Shown here in pieces: positions 1-7,232 of a stretch of 32,910 nucleotides of DNA (its first letter is position 1; each line of letters starts with the position of its first letter). Position numbers and translations under genes: made by a program. The notes under the pieces were generated by a model that was given only the letters and a program-made list of their open reading frames with translations, was not told the DNA's origin and made no database searches. The stretch spans positions 1 through 32,910 of the forward strand of contig NZ_REGE01000019.1 of NCBI RefSeq assembly GCF_003688935.1, in the 5' to 3' direction. The stretch is from Corynebacterium macginleyi (GTDB taxonomy: Bacteria; Actinomycetota; Actinomycetes; Mycobacteriales; Mycobacteriaceae).

Positions 1-58
1 CCAGATTCGCGGCTTCACGCCGGTACTCCGGGGTGTACTTCTTCCTTGACGAACTCAC
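1..58 (-). CDS. IS3-family transposase OrfA, N-terminal fragment
   Basis: Only the first 19 residues are visible: MSSSRKKYTPEYRREAANL, if the GTG at 58 is the start. This is the usual beginning of an IS3 OrfA, the helix-turn-helix protein that binds the IS ends and is fused to OrfB by frameshifting. GTG at 58 is preferred over the in-frame ATG at 67 because a GAGAGG ribosome site lies 9 nt before the GTG and directly abuts the ATG. The rest of the gene is outside the window. Confidence 0.7.
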   Translation of the reverse strand, partial: MSSSRKKYTPEYRREAANL

Positions 59-127
59 AATGAACATCCTCTCCTACGGACACAAGATCCGTACTAATAG
101 GGTGTCCACTAAACGAGGGTAACCTCA
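1..127 (-). mobile_element. IS3-family insertion sequence, left end (truncated by window edge)
   Basis: The terminal repeat starts at about 127 and reads, on the minus strand, TGAGGTTACCCTCGTTTAG, followed by AGTGGACACC, typical of IS3-family ends. It resembles the IS end at 32784 (TGAAGTGCCCCGAGTTTTG; about 13 of 19 bases agree). The transposase reads leftwards out of the window. The rest of the element is not present, so its exact IS name cannot be given. Confidence 0.75.
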
Positions 128-264
128 GTATTGTTGCCAATTTCCTGATTCATGAATCAATTCAAACATAACTGTGACTCCCAAGCGAACTAGTTGTTGT
201 GTAAAAACTTGGGATATCTTTCAGGCCAATCAGAAAGAGGGCTCTCCTACACTTAACCGTGGGC

Positions 265-1146
265 CTAGAGTTCCAACTCCATCTGTTCGCCAGTTTCACC
301 ATCACCTGTATATACGGTCAACAGCTCATAGCTCGACTTCTCTTCATCGTCCGGTCCGACCTGAGTCTCTACACGGATCCGCATGTCATACGTCTGCGCA
401 AGGTTCGCTTCGCCCAAACTAACGAGAGCTGCAAACTCTTCGTCAAGCAGACGAATGGATATCGTTCCAAACTCTTCAGTCTCAATTCGCCATTTGCGCT
501 TAAGAGGCTCAATGAGATTTGCCGTGGCAAAGCGAGCCGAGACGGTCGCAACTTGAACTGTTGGCTCTGAAAGCGTCTCCGCGTAGTTGACCATTCTCCG
601 TGCCTCTTCTTCGTTGATGTGCACTTCAACGCTGCGGGAACTGGCCAGTTCGACTGTTTCAATCCCTAGTTCGAGAACCGGCTTTACGATCGCTGCAACA
701 TTCTTGCGCCCCCGAGACTTTGCTAAGAGCGCATCAGTTAGCCTTTCAAGTTGCAAGTTCTCAAGAAGATCTGGATAGGGAACTTCTGTTTGTTCCTGCA
801 TCGCGACTTTGTTTGACATTGCCTTCATAGCCCATCCGATGATTTCTTTGACAGTCACAACACCACCCGCAAGGGTGAGTGCAGTGTTGGCTTTCGGGTC
901 CGAAGCCCAGTTCAGAACCCCATCGAGAGCCTGACTTCCAACATCAAAGAAGACCGAATACGAGCCTTGCTCGACTCCAACGATCTGCAGCTCAGGCACT
1001 TCAGCGGACAGTGGATCAACGTTGCGGTAGATAGCCTTAACGAGTTCGTCCAACGCCAGGAAGACGGGACCGATCTCTGCGACCGACATCGGCCCAGACT
1101 GCAAACGTGCACCGTCGTACTTCAGCAGGAAAGACTCTTCAGACAT
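265..1146 (-). CDS. conserved hypothetical protein, 293 aa
   Basis: Soluble acidic protein with no signal peptide or membrane segment. The first 100 residues (LKYDG near residue 8, an ALDELVKAIYR helix, then VEQGSYSVFFDVG) match the pattern of a family of uncharacterised proteins, common in accessory regions of many bacteria, that begins with a 'YDG...hmDv.elap.llal..l' segment followed by an 'f..GSf.i.f.v' strand pair; I recognise this by pattern only. A conserved hydrophobic stretch (ALTLAGGVVTVKEIIGWAM) follows near residue 90. Upstream there is no Shine-Dalgarno; TAATAT lies 6 nt before the ATG, so the mRNA may be leaderless. It is next to an IS end and a transposase remnant, which suggests mobile cargo. 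Function unknown. Confidence 0.7.
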   Translation of the reverse strand: MSEESFLLKYDGARLQSGPMSVAEIGPVFLALDELVKAIYRNVDPLSAEVPELQIVGVEQGSYSVFFDVGSQALDGVLNWASDPKANTALTLAGGVVTVKEIIGWAMKAMSNKVAMQEQTEVPYPDLLENLQLERLTDALLAKSRGRKNVAAIVKPVLELGIETVELASSRSVEVHINEEEARRMVNYAETLSEPTVQVATVSARFATANLIEPLKRKWRIETEEFGTISIRLLDEEFAALVSLGEANLAQTYDMRIRVETQVGPDDEEKSSYELLTVYTGDGETGEQMELEL

Positions 1147-1265
1147 GGAGATATATTAACGGGTGCACGCTTGGGCCGAGCTGTGCGCACAATTATTCAT
1201 GATCAATCAAGCCCGTCAGCCACCCCCTCACCGCCGCGAACCCCGTCACCTGCCATGCCGACAAC

Positions 1266-1577
1266 CTATCCCCCCTCCCACACCGCTGCCAAAGCATTCT
1301 GAATCAGCCAATGCAGATAGTTACGCCCCAGTTCCGATCGCCACAATTCCAGTTCGCCGTCAGCAACCCCAGCTGGGTCGTACGGGAACGTCAACAAGGC
1401 TTCGGGACTTTGCACCCCATGCTCTTTGAGCCCCTTGCGGCCTTCCATCGCCGACCGCTCATCGTTCATGGCCCACAGGAACAGATACTCGATGATGCCG
1501 CTGCAAAAAGAAGCCAGCTCTCGACCCTCAACCTCGGCTGTTACCCGCGCTACAAAGCCACGCGTAATCGGGTCCAA
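1266..1577 (-). CDS. hypothetical protein, about 103 aa
   Basis: An open frame of 103 codons from a TTG at 1577. The composition is protein-like, with helices such as ELASFCSGIIEYLFLWAMNDE and SELGRNYLHWLIQNALAAVW, but I do not recognise a family. The frame stays open upstream of the TTG for at least 14 codons with no ATG or GTG and no clear ribosome site, so it may be the 3' part of a larger gene whose start has decayed. It has no signal peptide. It lies between another hypothetical gene and a transposase remnant. Confidence 0.4.
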   Translation of the reverse strand: MDPITRGFVARVTAEVEGRELASFCSGIIEYLFLWAMNDERSAMEGRKGLKEHGVQSPEALLTFPYDPAGVADGELELWRSELGRNYLHWLIQNALAAVWEGG

Positions 1578-2201
1578 TTTACTAATGATGATTCCGCATG
1601 AAGGCGCTGTGGTTGATGATTTGCAATATTGAAGACAGAAGAGCTGCCAAGAGGGCGAAACAAGGCAAACGGGCCTCGGCTACAGCCAGCAGGCTCGTGG
1701 AAGGAGCGCGAGTATCCGGCTGGAAACAAGCCATCAACCACATGGCCGTGGCCTTTCCTGACCGCTTCGACAGGTACCTATAATCCGACCCCACACACAA
1801 ACAACTTGACACGCTCGCTGAGCTTCACGATGAATGGATCAGTAGGAATCATCCTCGATGTCCCGTCTGTAGCGGGGCGTGCACGAAAAACGGGACTACA
1901 GGCACCAATCCGCCAGCGATGGCGATGGAATGCCTGTAAAGCCACTGTCACTCGCGCTAGAGGCTGACCCAGGAAAGTGGACGCATCAGGGGGCAGACCC
2001 ACGAGCTAAAGCGCACACGCTAGCCAGCCAAGAAACACAAGCCACCGGCGGCCGTGAATACGGTCCACCAGCAACTTTCGACAGTGCCTACAACCACTCT
2101 ATGGGAATACGCAAAGGTCACGTGCCCTAAACCACGCTGTCCACCAACACAAAATGTCTTTCAACACGAAACACCGGAAAACAACACGTTTTCTCGTTTA
2201 T
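1578..2201. other. gene-poor accessory stretch
   Basis: Apart from the transposase remnant at 1802-1967, no convincing gene is visible in about 620 nt. Short open frames on both strands have no ribosome sites or recognisable families. The stretch is best read as eroded insertion-sequence DNA downstream of a tRNA cluster. Confidence 0.5.
1802..1967 (+). pseudogene. transposase N-terminal remnant (IS1249-like zinc-ribbon), frameshifted
   Basis: From 1856 one frame reads RCPVCSGACTKNGTTGTN. From about 1906 the next frame reads IRQRWRWNACKATVTRAR and stops at 1967. Joined across a 1-nt shift near 1905 these give the CPxC...KNGTT...RWRC.AC..T.TR pattern that starts many corynebacterial IS1249/IS256-type transposases. 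The second zinc-ribbon cysteine pair is already degraded (RWRW instead of RWRC). The open frames up to 2130 may be further eroded transposase, but I cannot show it. I see no terminal repeats. Confidence 0.5.
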
Positions 2202-2257
2202 CCCACCCGTTAAGACCCACTCAGGCCCCGATTAAGCCGCGAGTGCACATACGAAAA

Positions 2258-2286
2258 ATTTCTCCAACCGCTATGGCTAGAGAAAT
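2258..2286 (-). terminator. decayed terminator downstream of tRNA-Glu copy A
   Basis: ATTTCTC (2258-2264) pairs with GAGAAAT (2280-2286), with further weak pairing inside, followed on the minus strand by a T run. It is the counterpart of the perfect hairpin at 2552-2587 but has lost several pairs. Confidence 0.5.
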
Positions 2287-2297
2287 CATTTTATTTG

Positions 2298-2370
2298 TAC
2301 CCCGTACGGGATTTGAACCCGTGTTACCGGCGTGAGAGGCCGGCGTCCTAGGCCGCTAGACGAACGGGGC
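2298..2370 (-). tRNA. tRNA-Glu (anticodon CTC), copy A
   Basis: A 73-nt cloverleaf. The acceptor stem is GCCCCGT/ACGGGGT with a G-U first pair and discriminator A. The anticodon stem CCGGC/GCCGG encloses loop CTCTCAC, giving anticodon CTC. The T arm contains GGTTCGAATCC. CCA is not encoded. It is the last tRNA of the Gln-Glu-Glu cluster downstream of gltX and is identical to the copy at 2595-2667. Confidence 0.95.
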
Positions 2371-2551
2371 TTGTTCGCACGTAGCAGGCAAATAAAAAGC
2401 TGTTTTACCTTAGATTCGCTTGCTGCGGACTTGTTAAACAGTAAACGATGGGTAAACACAATACAAATCAGCAGGTAGTACGGGAATTCGCTCCGGAAAT
2501 TCCCCCGGTTAAGACCCACTTAGGTTCCGATTGAGCCACGTTCGCACATGC

Positions 2552-2587
2552 AAAAATTCCTCCAACCACTATGTTGGAGGAATTTTT
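2552..2587 (-). terminator. terminator downstream of tRNA-Glu copy B
   Basis: A perfect 15-bp inverted repeat: AAAAATTCCTCCAAC (2552-2566) and its complement (2573-2587) with a 6-nt loop. The A/T ends give a U run on either strand. It would end transcription between the two tRNA-Glu genes, at least in part. Confidence 0.85.
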
Positions 2588-2594
2588 ATCTTTG

Positions 2595-2667
2595 TACCCC
2601 GTACGGGATTTGAACCCGTGTTACCGGCGTGAGAGGCCGGCGTCCTAGGCCGCTAGACGAACGGGGC
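2595..2667 (-). tRNA. tRNA-Glu (anticodon CTC), copy B
   Basis: Same 73-nt sequence as 2298-2370: G-U-closed acceptor stem, anticodon loop CTCTCAC, T arm GGTTCGAATCC, no encoded CCA. It lies 37 nt downstream of tRNA-Gln and is probably cotranscribed with it from the promoter at 2839-2867. Confidence 0.95.
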
Positions 2668-2704
2668 ATAGAACTCGTGAGCCTGCTTTAAAGCATTTTC
2701 ACTG

Positions 2705-2776
2705 CTGGCCTACCAGGACTCGAACCTAGAATGGCGGTACCAGAAACCGCTGTGTTGCCAATTACACCATAGGCCA
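2705..2776 (-). tRNA. tRNA-Gln (anticodon CTG)
   Basis: A 72-nt cloverleaf. Acceptor stem TGGCCTA/TAGGCCA with discriminator G; D arm with GTGTAATTGGCAACAC; anticodon stem GCGGT/ACCGC with loop TTCTGGT, giving anticodon CTG; T arm AGGTTCGAGTCCT. CCA is not encoded. It lies next to gltX, whose enzyme in actinobacteria charges both tRNA-Glu and tRNA-Gln before amidation. Confidence 0.95.
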
Positions 2777-2838
2777 TTTAATTACACGCTTAGAACCGCG
2801 CTGTAATAAGCTAGAATTCCTTGCTGCAACGTGTAACA

Positions 2839-2867
2839 ACTATAGTGATCGTTACCCCACACACCAA
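2839..2867 (-). promoter_or_regulatory. promoter of the tRNA-Gln/Glu cluster
   Basis: On the minus strand a TTGGTG hexamer (2862-2867) is followed after exactly 17 nt by TATAGT (2839-2844), a strong sigma-A-type promoter. Transcription would start near 2832, about 55 nt before tRNA-Gln. Confidence 0.7.
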
Positions 2868-2912
2868 ATCGCCAGCATAAAAGGTATTTTTTACGTTTCT
2901 TCGGGATAAAAT

Positions 2913-2959
2913 AAAGCGGCGAATGACATCTGTGTAAGCCAAGAATCATCCGCCGCTTT
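2913..2959 (-). terminator. gltX terminator
   Basis: AAAGCGGCGAATGA (2913-2926) pairs with TCATCCGCCGCTTT (2946-2959): a 14-bp stem with one G-U pair and a 19-nt loop, ending in TTTATTTTAT on the minus strand. It starts 38 nt after the gltX stop and separates gltX from the tRNA cluster promoter. Confidence 0.85.
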
Positions 2960-2997
2960 AACAAGCTATCCTCGCCACACTTCTGACGATGCCGATA

Positions 2998-4482
2998 TCA
3001 CTCGGCAGCAGGAACGTACGGCGTAACCTCGCGAGCGGCGCGCAAGCGCGCCAAGGTGGATTCTTTACCCAGAAGCTCCATGGACTCAAAGAGTGGCGGT
3101 GAAACCTGCAAACCGGAGATTGCTACACGCAGCGCGCCATAGGCCTTGCGCGGCTTGAGCTCTAGATCCTCAATGAGCGCCTTAGATAGCGCGGTTTCAA
3201 TAGCCTCAGTCTTCCACTCCTCTACTGCTTCAAGGGTGTCAAGGCCTACCTCAAGCGGCTGAACGGCATCGTCCTTCAGGTTCTTCTTAGCCGCCTTCTC
3301 GTCCAGGGTGAACTCGGAATCGGGAACAATAAGGAAGCTGAGTAGCCCGTAAGCATCGGCAAGCGTCTTAATGCGCGTTTGCACTAGGTCGGCGGCGAAA
3401 GCGAACTTTTCGCAATCATAATCCGCCGGGAAATCCGTGTATTCCGTCAGATAATTGCGCAGACGGAATGCAAACTCCTCGGGTTCGAGCAAGCGAATGT
3501 GGTCGGCGTTTATAGCCTCGAGTTTCTTCTGGTCAAAGCGGGCGGGATTGCCCAAAACATCGCTGACATCGAAGTTCTCAATGAGATCATCCATACTGAA
3601 AATGTCCTGATCCGCAGACAGGGACCAGCCCAACAGCGACAAGTAGTTGAGCATGCCCTCCGGGATGATGCCGCTATCGCGATGGTTGAAAAGATTCGAC
3701 TGCGGATCACGCTTGGACAACTTCTTCTTCCCTTCGCCCATCACAAAGGGAAGGTGACCAAACTCCGGGGTAAATTCCGCGATGCCGATTTCTTTCAGCA
3801 CCTCATACATGGCCAGCTGGCGCGGGGTGGACGAGAGCAGATCCTCGCCGCGCAACACGTGAGTAATGCGCATGAGCGCGTCATCCACTGGGTTGACCAG
3901 GGTATACAGCGGAGCGCCGTTAGAACGCGCCACCACGTAGTCAGGCTGCGTTGCGGACTTGAAGGCCATCTCGCCGCGCACAAGGTCGGTCCAGGCCCAA
4001 TCCTTATCAGGCATACGCAAACGCCATACCGGCTTGCGTCCTTCAGCCTCGAAGGCATCGATCTGTTCCTGACTCAAGTCGCGGTCGTAGTTATCATAAC
4101 CCAGCTTGGGATCGCGCCCGGCAGCCTTGTGCCGCTCCTCTACTTCCTCAGCGGTGGAGTAGGCGGGGTAGACATATCCGGCATCGATAAGCTTATTAAG
4201 CACATCTTTGTAAATGTCCATCCGCTGAGACTGCCGGTACGGTTCATGCGGGCCGCCCACATTGACTCCCTCGTCCCAGCTCAATCCGAGCCAGGTCAAA
4301 GAATCAATGATGGCTTGATAGGACTCTTCCGAGTCACGAGCCGCATCGGTATCTTCGATTCGGAATATCAACTTTCCGCCCGTGTGGCGGGCATAGGCCC
4401 AGTTAAACAGGGCCGTGCGCACCATACCAACGTGCGGGGTACCAGTGGGAGAAGGGCAAAATCTAACGCGAACTTCAGTCAT
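2998..4482 (-). CDS. gltX: glutamate--tRNA ligase
   Basis: Charges tRNA-Glu with glutamate in the cytoplasm; in bacteria lacking GlnRS it also charges tRNA-Gln, which GatCAB then amidates. The class I synthetase signature is clear: [20 protein letters not shown] near residues 6-25 contains the HIGH-type motif, and KKKLSKRDP is the KMSKS loop. The C-terminal anticodon-binding region follows. At 494 aa the length is normal. The frame is open further upstream, but the start at 4482 ([12 protein letters not shown]) matches the family; the in-frame ATG at 4491 would add only three residues. No Shine-Dalgarno is visible, and TACGAT lies exactly 7 nt before the ATG, suggesting a leaderless mRNA. It is divergent from the metal-transport operon and lies upstream of tRNA-Gln and tRNA-Glu, its substrates. 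Confidence 0.97.
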   Translation of the reverse strand: MTEVRVRFCPSPTGTPHVGMVRTALFNWAYARHTGGKLIFRIEDTDAARDSEESYQAIIDSLTWLGLSWDEGVNVGGPHEPYRQSQRMDIYKDVLNKLIDAGYVYPAYSTAEEVEERHKAAGRDPKLGYDNYDRDLSQEQIDAFEAEGRKPVWRLRMPDKDWAWTDLVRGEMAFKSATQPDYVVARSNGAPLYTLVNPVDDALMRITHVLRGEDLLSSTPRQLAMYEVLKEIGIAEFTPEFGHLPFVMGEGKKKLSKRDPQSNLFNHRDSGIIPEGMLNYLSLLGWSLSADQDIFSMDDLIENFDVSDVLGNPARFDQKKLEAINADHIRLLEPEEFAFRLRNYLTEYTDFPADYDCEKFAFAADLVQTRIKTLADAYGLLSFLIVPDSEFTLDEKAAKKNLKDDAVQPLEVGLDTLEAVEEWKTEAIETALSKALIEDLELKPRKAYGALRVAISGLQVSPPLFESMELLGKESTLARLRAAREVTPYVPAAE

Positions 4483-4489
4483 GGCCACC

Positions 4490-4495
4490 ATCGTA
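4490..4495 (-). promoter_or_regulatory. putative -10 of a leaderless gltX transcript
   Basis: TACGAT on the minus strand, 7 nt upstream of the chosen gltX ATG, so transcription could begin at the A of the start codon. No clear -35 is seen. Confidence 0.45.
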
Positions 4496-4639
4496 GTGGA
4501 GCCACAGGACGCAGTCCGCACCAGTCCAAACCAGTACCTCACTCTAACGCCCAAAAGTGCCTCCCCCTTTACTTTATTACACACAAAAAGGGGTAGATGA
4601 TAACGAGTTGTACCATAAACCCACAGGTAAAAGGGAATG

Positions 4640-4682
4640 GTTTTCAAATGATTATACAGTATTGGGAATCGTTTTCTATAGT
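4640..4682 (+). promoter_or_regulatory. promoter with Zur-like operator for the anchored-repeat ABC operon
   Basis: The minus strand of 4663-4677 reads AGAAAACGATTCCCA, agreeing at 12 of 15 positions with the TGAAAACGATTTTCA / TGAAAATCATTTTCA type of palindrome bound by actinobacterial Zur (consensus recalled, not searched). A second, weaker match (ATAATCATTTGAA on the minus strand, about 4641-4653) lies just upstream. The first box abuts a -10-like TATAGT at 4677-4682, so a bound repressor would block the promoter. TATAGT is about 43 nt before the GTG start, leaving room for a short leader with an AGAAAGG ribosome site. Confidence 0.5.
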
Positions 4683-4724
4683 TTCGAGGTAGACTACTGC
4701 CAACTGCAGAAAGGTAACGCGCTG

Positions 4725-7175
4725 GTGGCTTCTCCTCGTATCCGCTTCATGGCCGCACTCAGCACGATCGCGCTGATCGCCCCGGCTACCGCCTACGCCG
4801 GCCCTGACGATGGCAAACACATCGCAACCCAAACCCATGTCGATTCCCCCAAAAGTTTTTGGGAAGGAGACAACTTCCTGCTGCGGTCCGAATTTTCCGG
4901 CCAAACTCTGCTTATCGATGACACGGTTGCCTGGATAGGCAAAGGCTATACCCGCGAAGACGAGGACGGTAAGCGCCACCAGAACTTTATGTATTCCCTG
5001 CCAGAAAACGGCACGCAGGATTACATTGGTCCCACAGGTACTACGTACTACACGGCCCCGTGGCACGCCTCCGCTAATCAGGGACCCATCTGGATCGGTT
5101 TCGGTTCGAAGGGGCTTCCCACGAAAAACTTTCGCAACAACATCGCCTTCCTCGATCTTTTAAGCCTGGATGGTCCAGGTGACGTGGAGTTTTTTACCAA
5201 TAAAGACGATAAAGACGGCATCGATCTCAATCGCATGCTGGGCTCATTCGAGGGCTCTCCGCACTCTGCATTTCTCGAAAGTGGTAGCCACACCCACAAC
5301 TTCACGCTCTTCACCAAGCCTGGACGATACCGATTGACCTTTCGCACCACTGCGCGCACAGAGGATAGGCAACTCGTGGCTGGTAAGCCGCAGACCACCA
5401 GCTACCAAGTAGGCGGGCAAAAGCCAAAGGACGAAAAGACTCCAAGCCTTAAGGAGCGCTTCGATAACTCCTCCTCCGGCGATGCCGCAGCTGCTGGATA
5501 CAGCCTGAGCATGGACAAAAAGCAAAACCTGGAAAAGGACGGCGACGATAAGCTCACCGCCATTTCCTTCGATGCGGAAAACAGGGCATCCGGCACGCTT
5601 ACGATGCTTATTGATGGCTACTTCCTCACCGATTTGCCCGTCACCGACGGTCACGCCGAGTGGGAAGAGTACATGGGCCCAGAAGAGTCTATAATCCAGG
5701 CCGTCTTTACCCCAGAAGGCGAAGCGCCACGCTGGATCTCGCAGCAGGTGAAATTTACCCCAGGCTCTTCTCTCCACACCGATTCTTCGGCTGCCGCAGA
5801 GGCATGGGAAGAAACCGAGAACCCACGCCAGTTGGCCCCCACCGAAGAGGTAACGCTGCAAGAAACAGGCTATACGGTGCGGATGCACAAACAGGGTGAA
5901 GAAGGAACCAAAGTCACCATCGACATGGAGGATAACAACTTCAGCGGCGTGATGACTGGTGGTCTCTACACCGACAAGAATGACGAGGAAGCCACAGTGC
6001 CGGTGGAGGCCCCGATTACCAAGGGGCACGGAGAAGCTACTTTTACTAATGGTGAGCTCTTCCCTGGTTATTTTGGCAAAGTCAAGGTGCTGCCGCATTC
6101 CACCGTTAAGGCAGGACATGGCAGCACGGTGCTTACCGAGTCTTATAAATTCGATGAAAACTACGAAGTAAAAGACGAGCTTTCTACCAGCGCAGATGAA
6201 GCCTCCGCTACCCCAAGCGAACAGACTGCGCCCAGCGATATGCCCGCCCCATCTCAACCGCCACAGGACAAGGAAGCTCAGCGCTGCAGCGAAAAGCACG
6301 TACTCGACCGCGGGCACGTCGATATCAAGGCGCTTCCTACCGAGGATGGTTTCCGCACCGTCTTGCGCGATGACACAGGACAGGTGGATAAGAAGTCGAT
6401 AGACCGCTCGCTGGATGACGTGGTACTTGGCGTGCACAAAAACGCGCTCACTCCCCGCTCCAAGCAGCTGGGTGATAAAAAATTCGATTTCCTTGGCAAT
6501 ATCGGTGACCGCTTCTACCACTTGCCGCAGACGCAGCACCAAGGCATCATCTGGCCGGGGTATAACACCGAAAAACTGGATTACTCCACAATAAAAGATG
6601 GCACGGTCAATTTGAACCTCCAGCCCACGCACACGCCCGAGGGCGGTGAGTGGGGCGCATATATCGACAGGGCCAGGGGCGTCGGGTACGATGTCCTTGC
6701 CAATTCCGCGGAAAACGATCACACCATCGAAACCTCTTTCGCATCGCATAGGCATACCCATTGGGCTTTTAGCAAGCCGGGTATCTACACGTTTGAGGCA
6801 ACTTATACGGCAACTACCAACGATGGCAAAGAACTTGCATCTAAGCCACAGACGTTGACCTTTGCCATCGGTGATGACGCGGTGAAGTCTTGTTCTAAGG
6901 CTGCGCCATCCAATGCCCCATCGGAGAAGCCTTCCGAGACGCCGTCAGAAAAGGCTTCGGACTGGGTAAAGCCACCCAAACCATCGGACCCCTCGAAACC
7001 GTCTAAGCCTTCGAAGCCGCCCGAGCCATCTAAGCCGTCTCCGCCTGCGGGGTCATCGTTTAATCCTTGGGTCCTGCTCTTGCCTGCGGTCCTCGGCATC
7101 ACCTTCAAGGCCTTCTACAACTTCTTCCGCGACAACCAAGATCTCATTCGTGAGCGCTTTGGCTGGCGCATCTAA
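4725..7175 (+). CDS. secreted repeat-domain surface protein, membrane-anchored (choice-of-anchor M type)
   Basis: First gene of the operon, 816 aa. A signal peptide (RIRF then [17 protein letters not shown], cleaved before GPDD) is followed by a divergent repeat domain (about 30-225; [18 protein letters not shown] near 188), two beta-rich domains I cannot name (about 245-510), and a canonical repeat domain (about 525-720) with [24 protein letters not shown] and [17 protein letters not shown] Pro/Ser/Lys stalk ([16 protein letters not shown]) leads to one membrane segment (about 781-801) and a short charged cytoplasmic tail; there is no LPXTG motif. Repeats of this kind (TIGR03769 class) occur in actinobacterial proteins linked to a metal-type ABC transporter. 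The start is GTG at 4725, chosen because AGAAAGG lies 10 nt upstream and a normal signal peptide follows; ATG 4749 is possible. Role inferred: capture of metal or a metal complex at the surface. Confidence 0.85.
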   Translation: MASPRIRFMAALSTIALIAPATAYAGPDDGKHIATQTHVDSPKSFWEGDNFLLRSEFSGQTLLIDDTVAWIGKGYTREDEDGKRHQNFMYSLPENGTQDYIGPTGTTYYTAPWHASANQGPIWIGFGSKGLPTKNFRNNIAFLDLLSLDGPGDVEFFTNKDDKDGIDLNRMLGSFEGSPHSAFLESGSHTHNFTLFTKPGRYRLTFRTTARTEDRQLVAGKPQTTSYQVGGQKPKDEKTPSLKERFDNSSSGDAAAAGYSLSMDKKQNLEKDGDDKLTAISFDAENRASGTLTMLIDGYFLTDLPVTDGHAEWEEYMGPEESIIQAVFTPEGEAPRWISQQVKFTPGSSLHTDSSAAAEAWEETENPRQLAPTEEVTLQETGYTVRMHKQGEEGTKVTIDMEDNNFSGVMTGGLYTDKNDEEATVPVEAPITKGHGEATFTNGELFPGYFGKVKVLPHSTVKAGHGSTVLTESYKFDENYEVKDELSTSADEASATPSEQTAPSDMPAPSQPPQDKEAQRCSEKHVLDRGHVDIKALPTEDGFRTVLRDDTGQVDKKSIDRSLDDVVLGVHKNALTPRSKQLGDKKFDFLGNIGDRFYHLPQTQHQGIIWPGYNTEKLDYSTIKDGTVNLNLQPTHTPEGGEWGAYIDRARGVGYDVLANSAENDHTIETSFASHRHTHWAFSKPGIYTFEATYTATTNDGKELASKPQTLTFAIGDDAVKSCSKAAPSNAPSEKPSETPSEKASDWVKPPKPSDPSKPSKPSKPPEPSKPSPPAGSSFNPWVLLLPAVLGITFKAFYNFFRDNQDLIRERFGWRI

Positions 7176-7232
7176 CTACTAATCCACGGCTCAGGGAACC
7201 CCACCCCTTGGCGATTTAAAGGAAATTCAACC

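Larger units (their letters stand above)
2202..2370 (-). repeat. tRNA-Glu duplication unit, copy A
   Basis: A tRNA-Glu plus about 95 nt of its downstream DNA, repeated at 2502-2667. The shared flank begins with TTAAGACCCACT in both copies and includes CCGATT.AGCC and TCCAACC.CTATG. The tRNA halves are identical, while the flanks have diverged by substitutions and small indels. The DNA on the upstream side of the two tRNAs is unrelated. Confidence 0.75.
2502..2667 (-). repeat. tRNA-Glu duplication unit, copy B
   Basis: Second copy of the tRNA-Glu unit described at 2202-2370. This copy has kept an intact terminator hairpin, so it is probably the less altered of the two. Confidence 0.75.

Noticed and set aside
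2782..2964. 60-codon open frame after gltX
   Set aside because: It spans the gltX terminator and the tRNA promoter and has no ribosome site.
3499..4596. 365-codon open frame antisense to gltX
   Set aside because: Shadow of gltX, which is fully conserved.
4557..4724. N-terminal extension of the first surface-protein gene to ATG 4557
   Set aside because: It would precede the signal peptide by about 55 hydrophilic residues and include the Zur-like operator and the promoter.
5244..6761. 505-codon open frame antisense to the first surface-protein gene
   Set aside because: The plus strand has a signal peptide, repeat motifs and a membrane anchor. The antisense product has no recognisable features.
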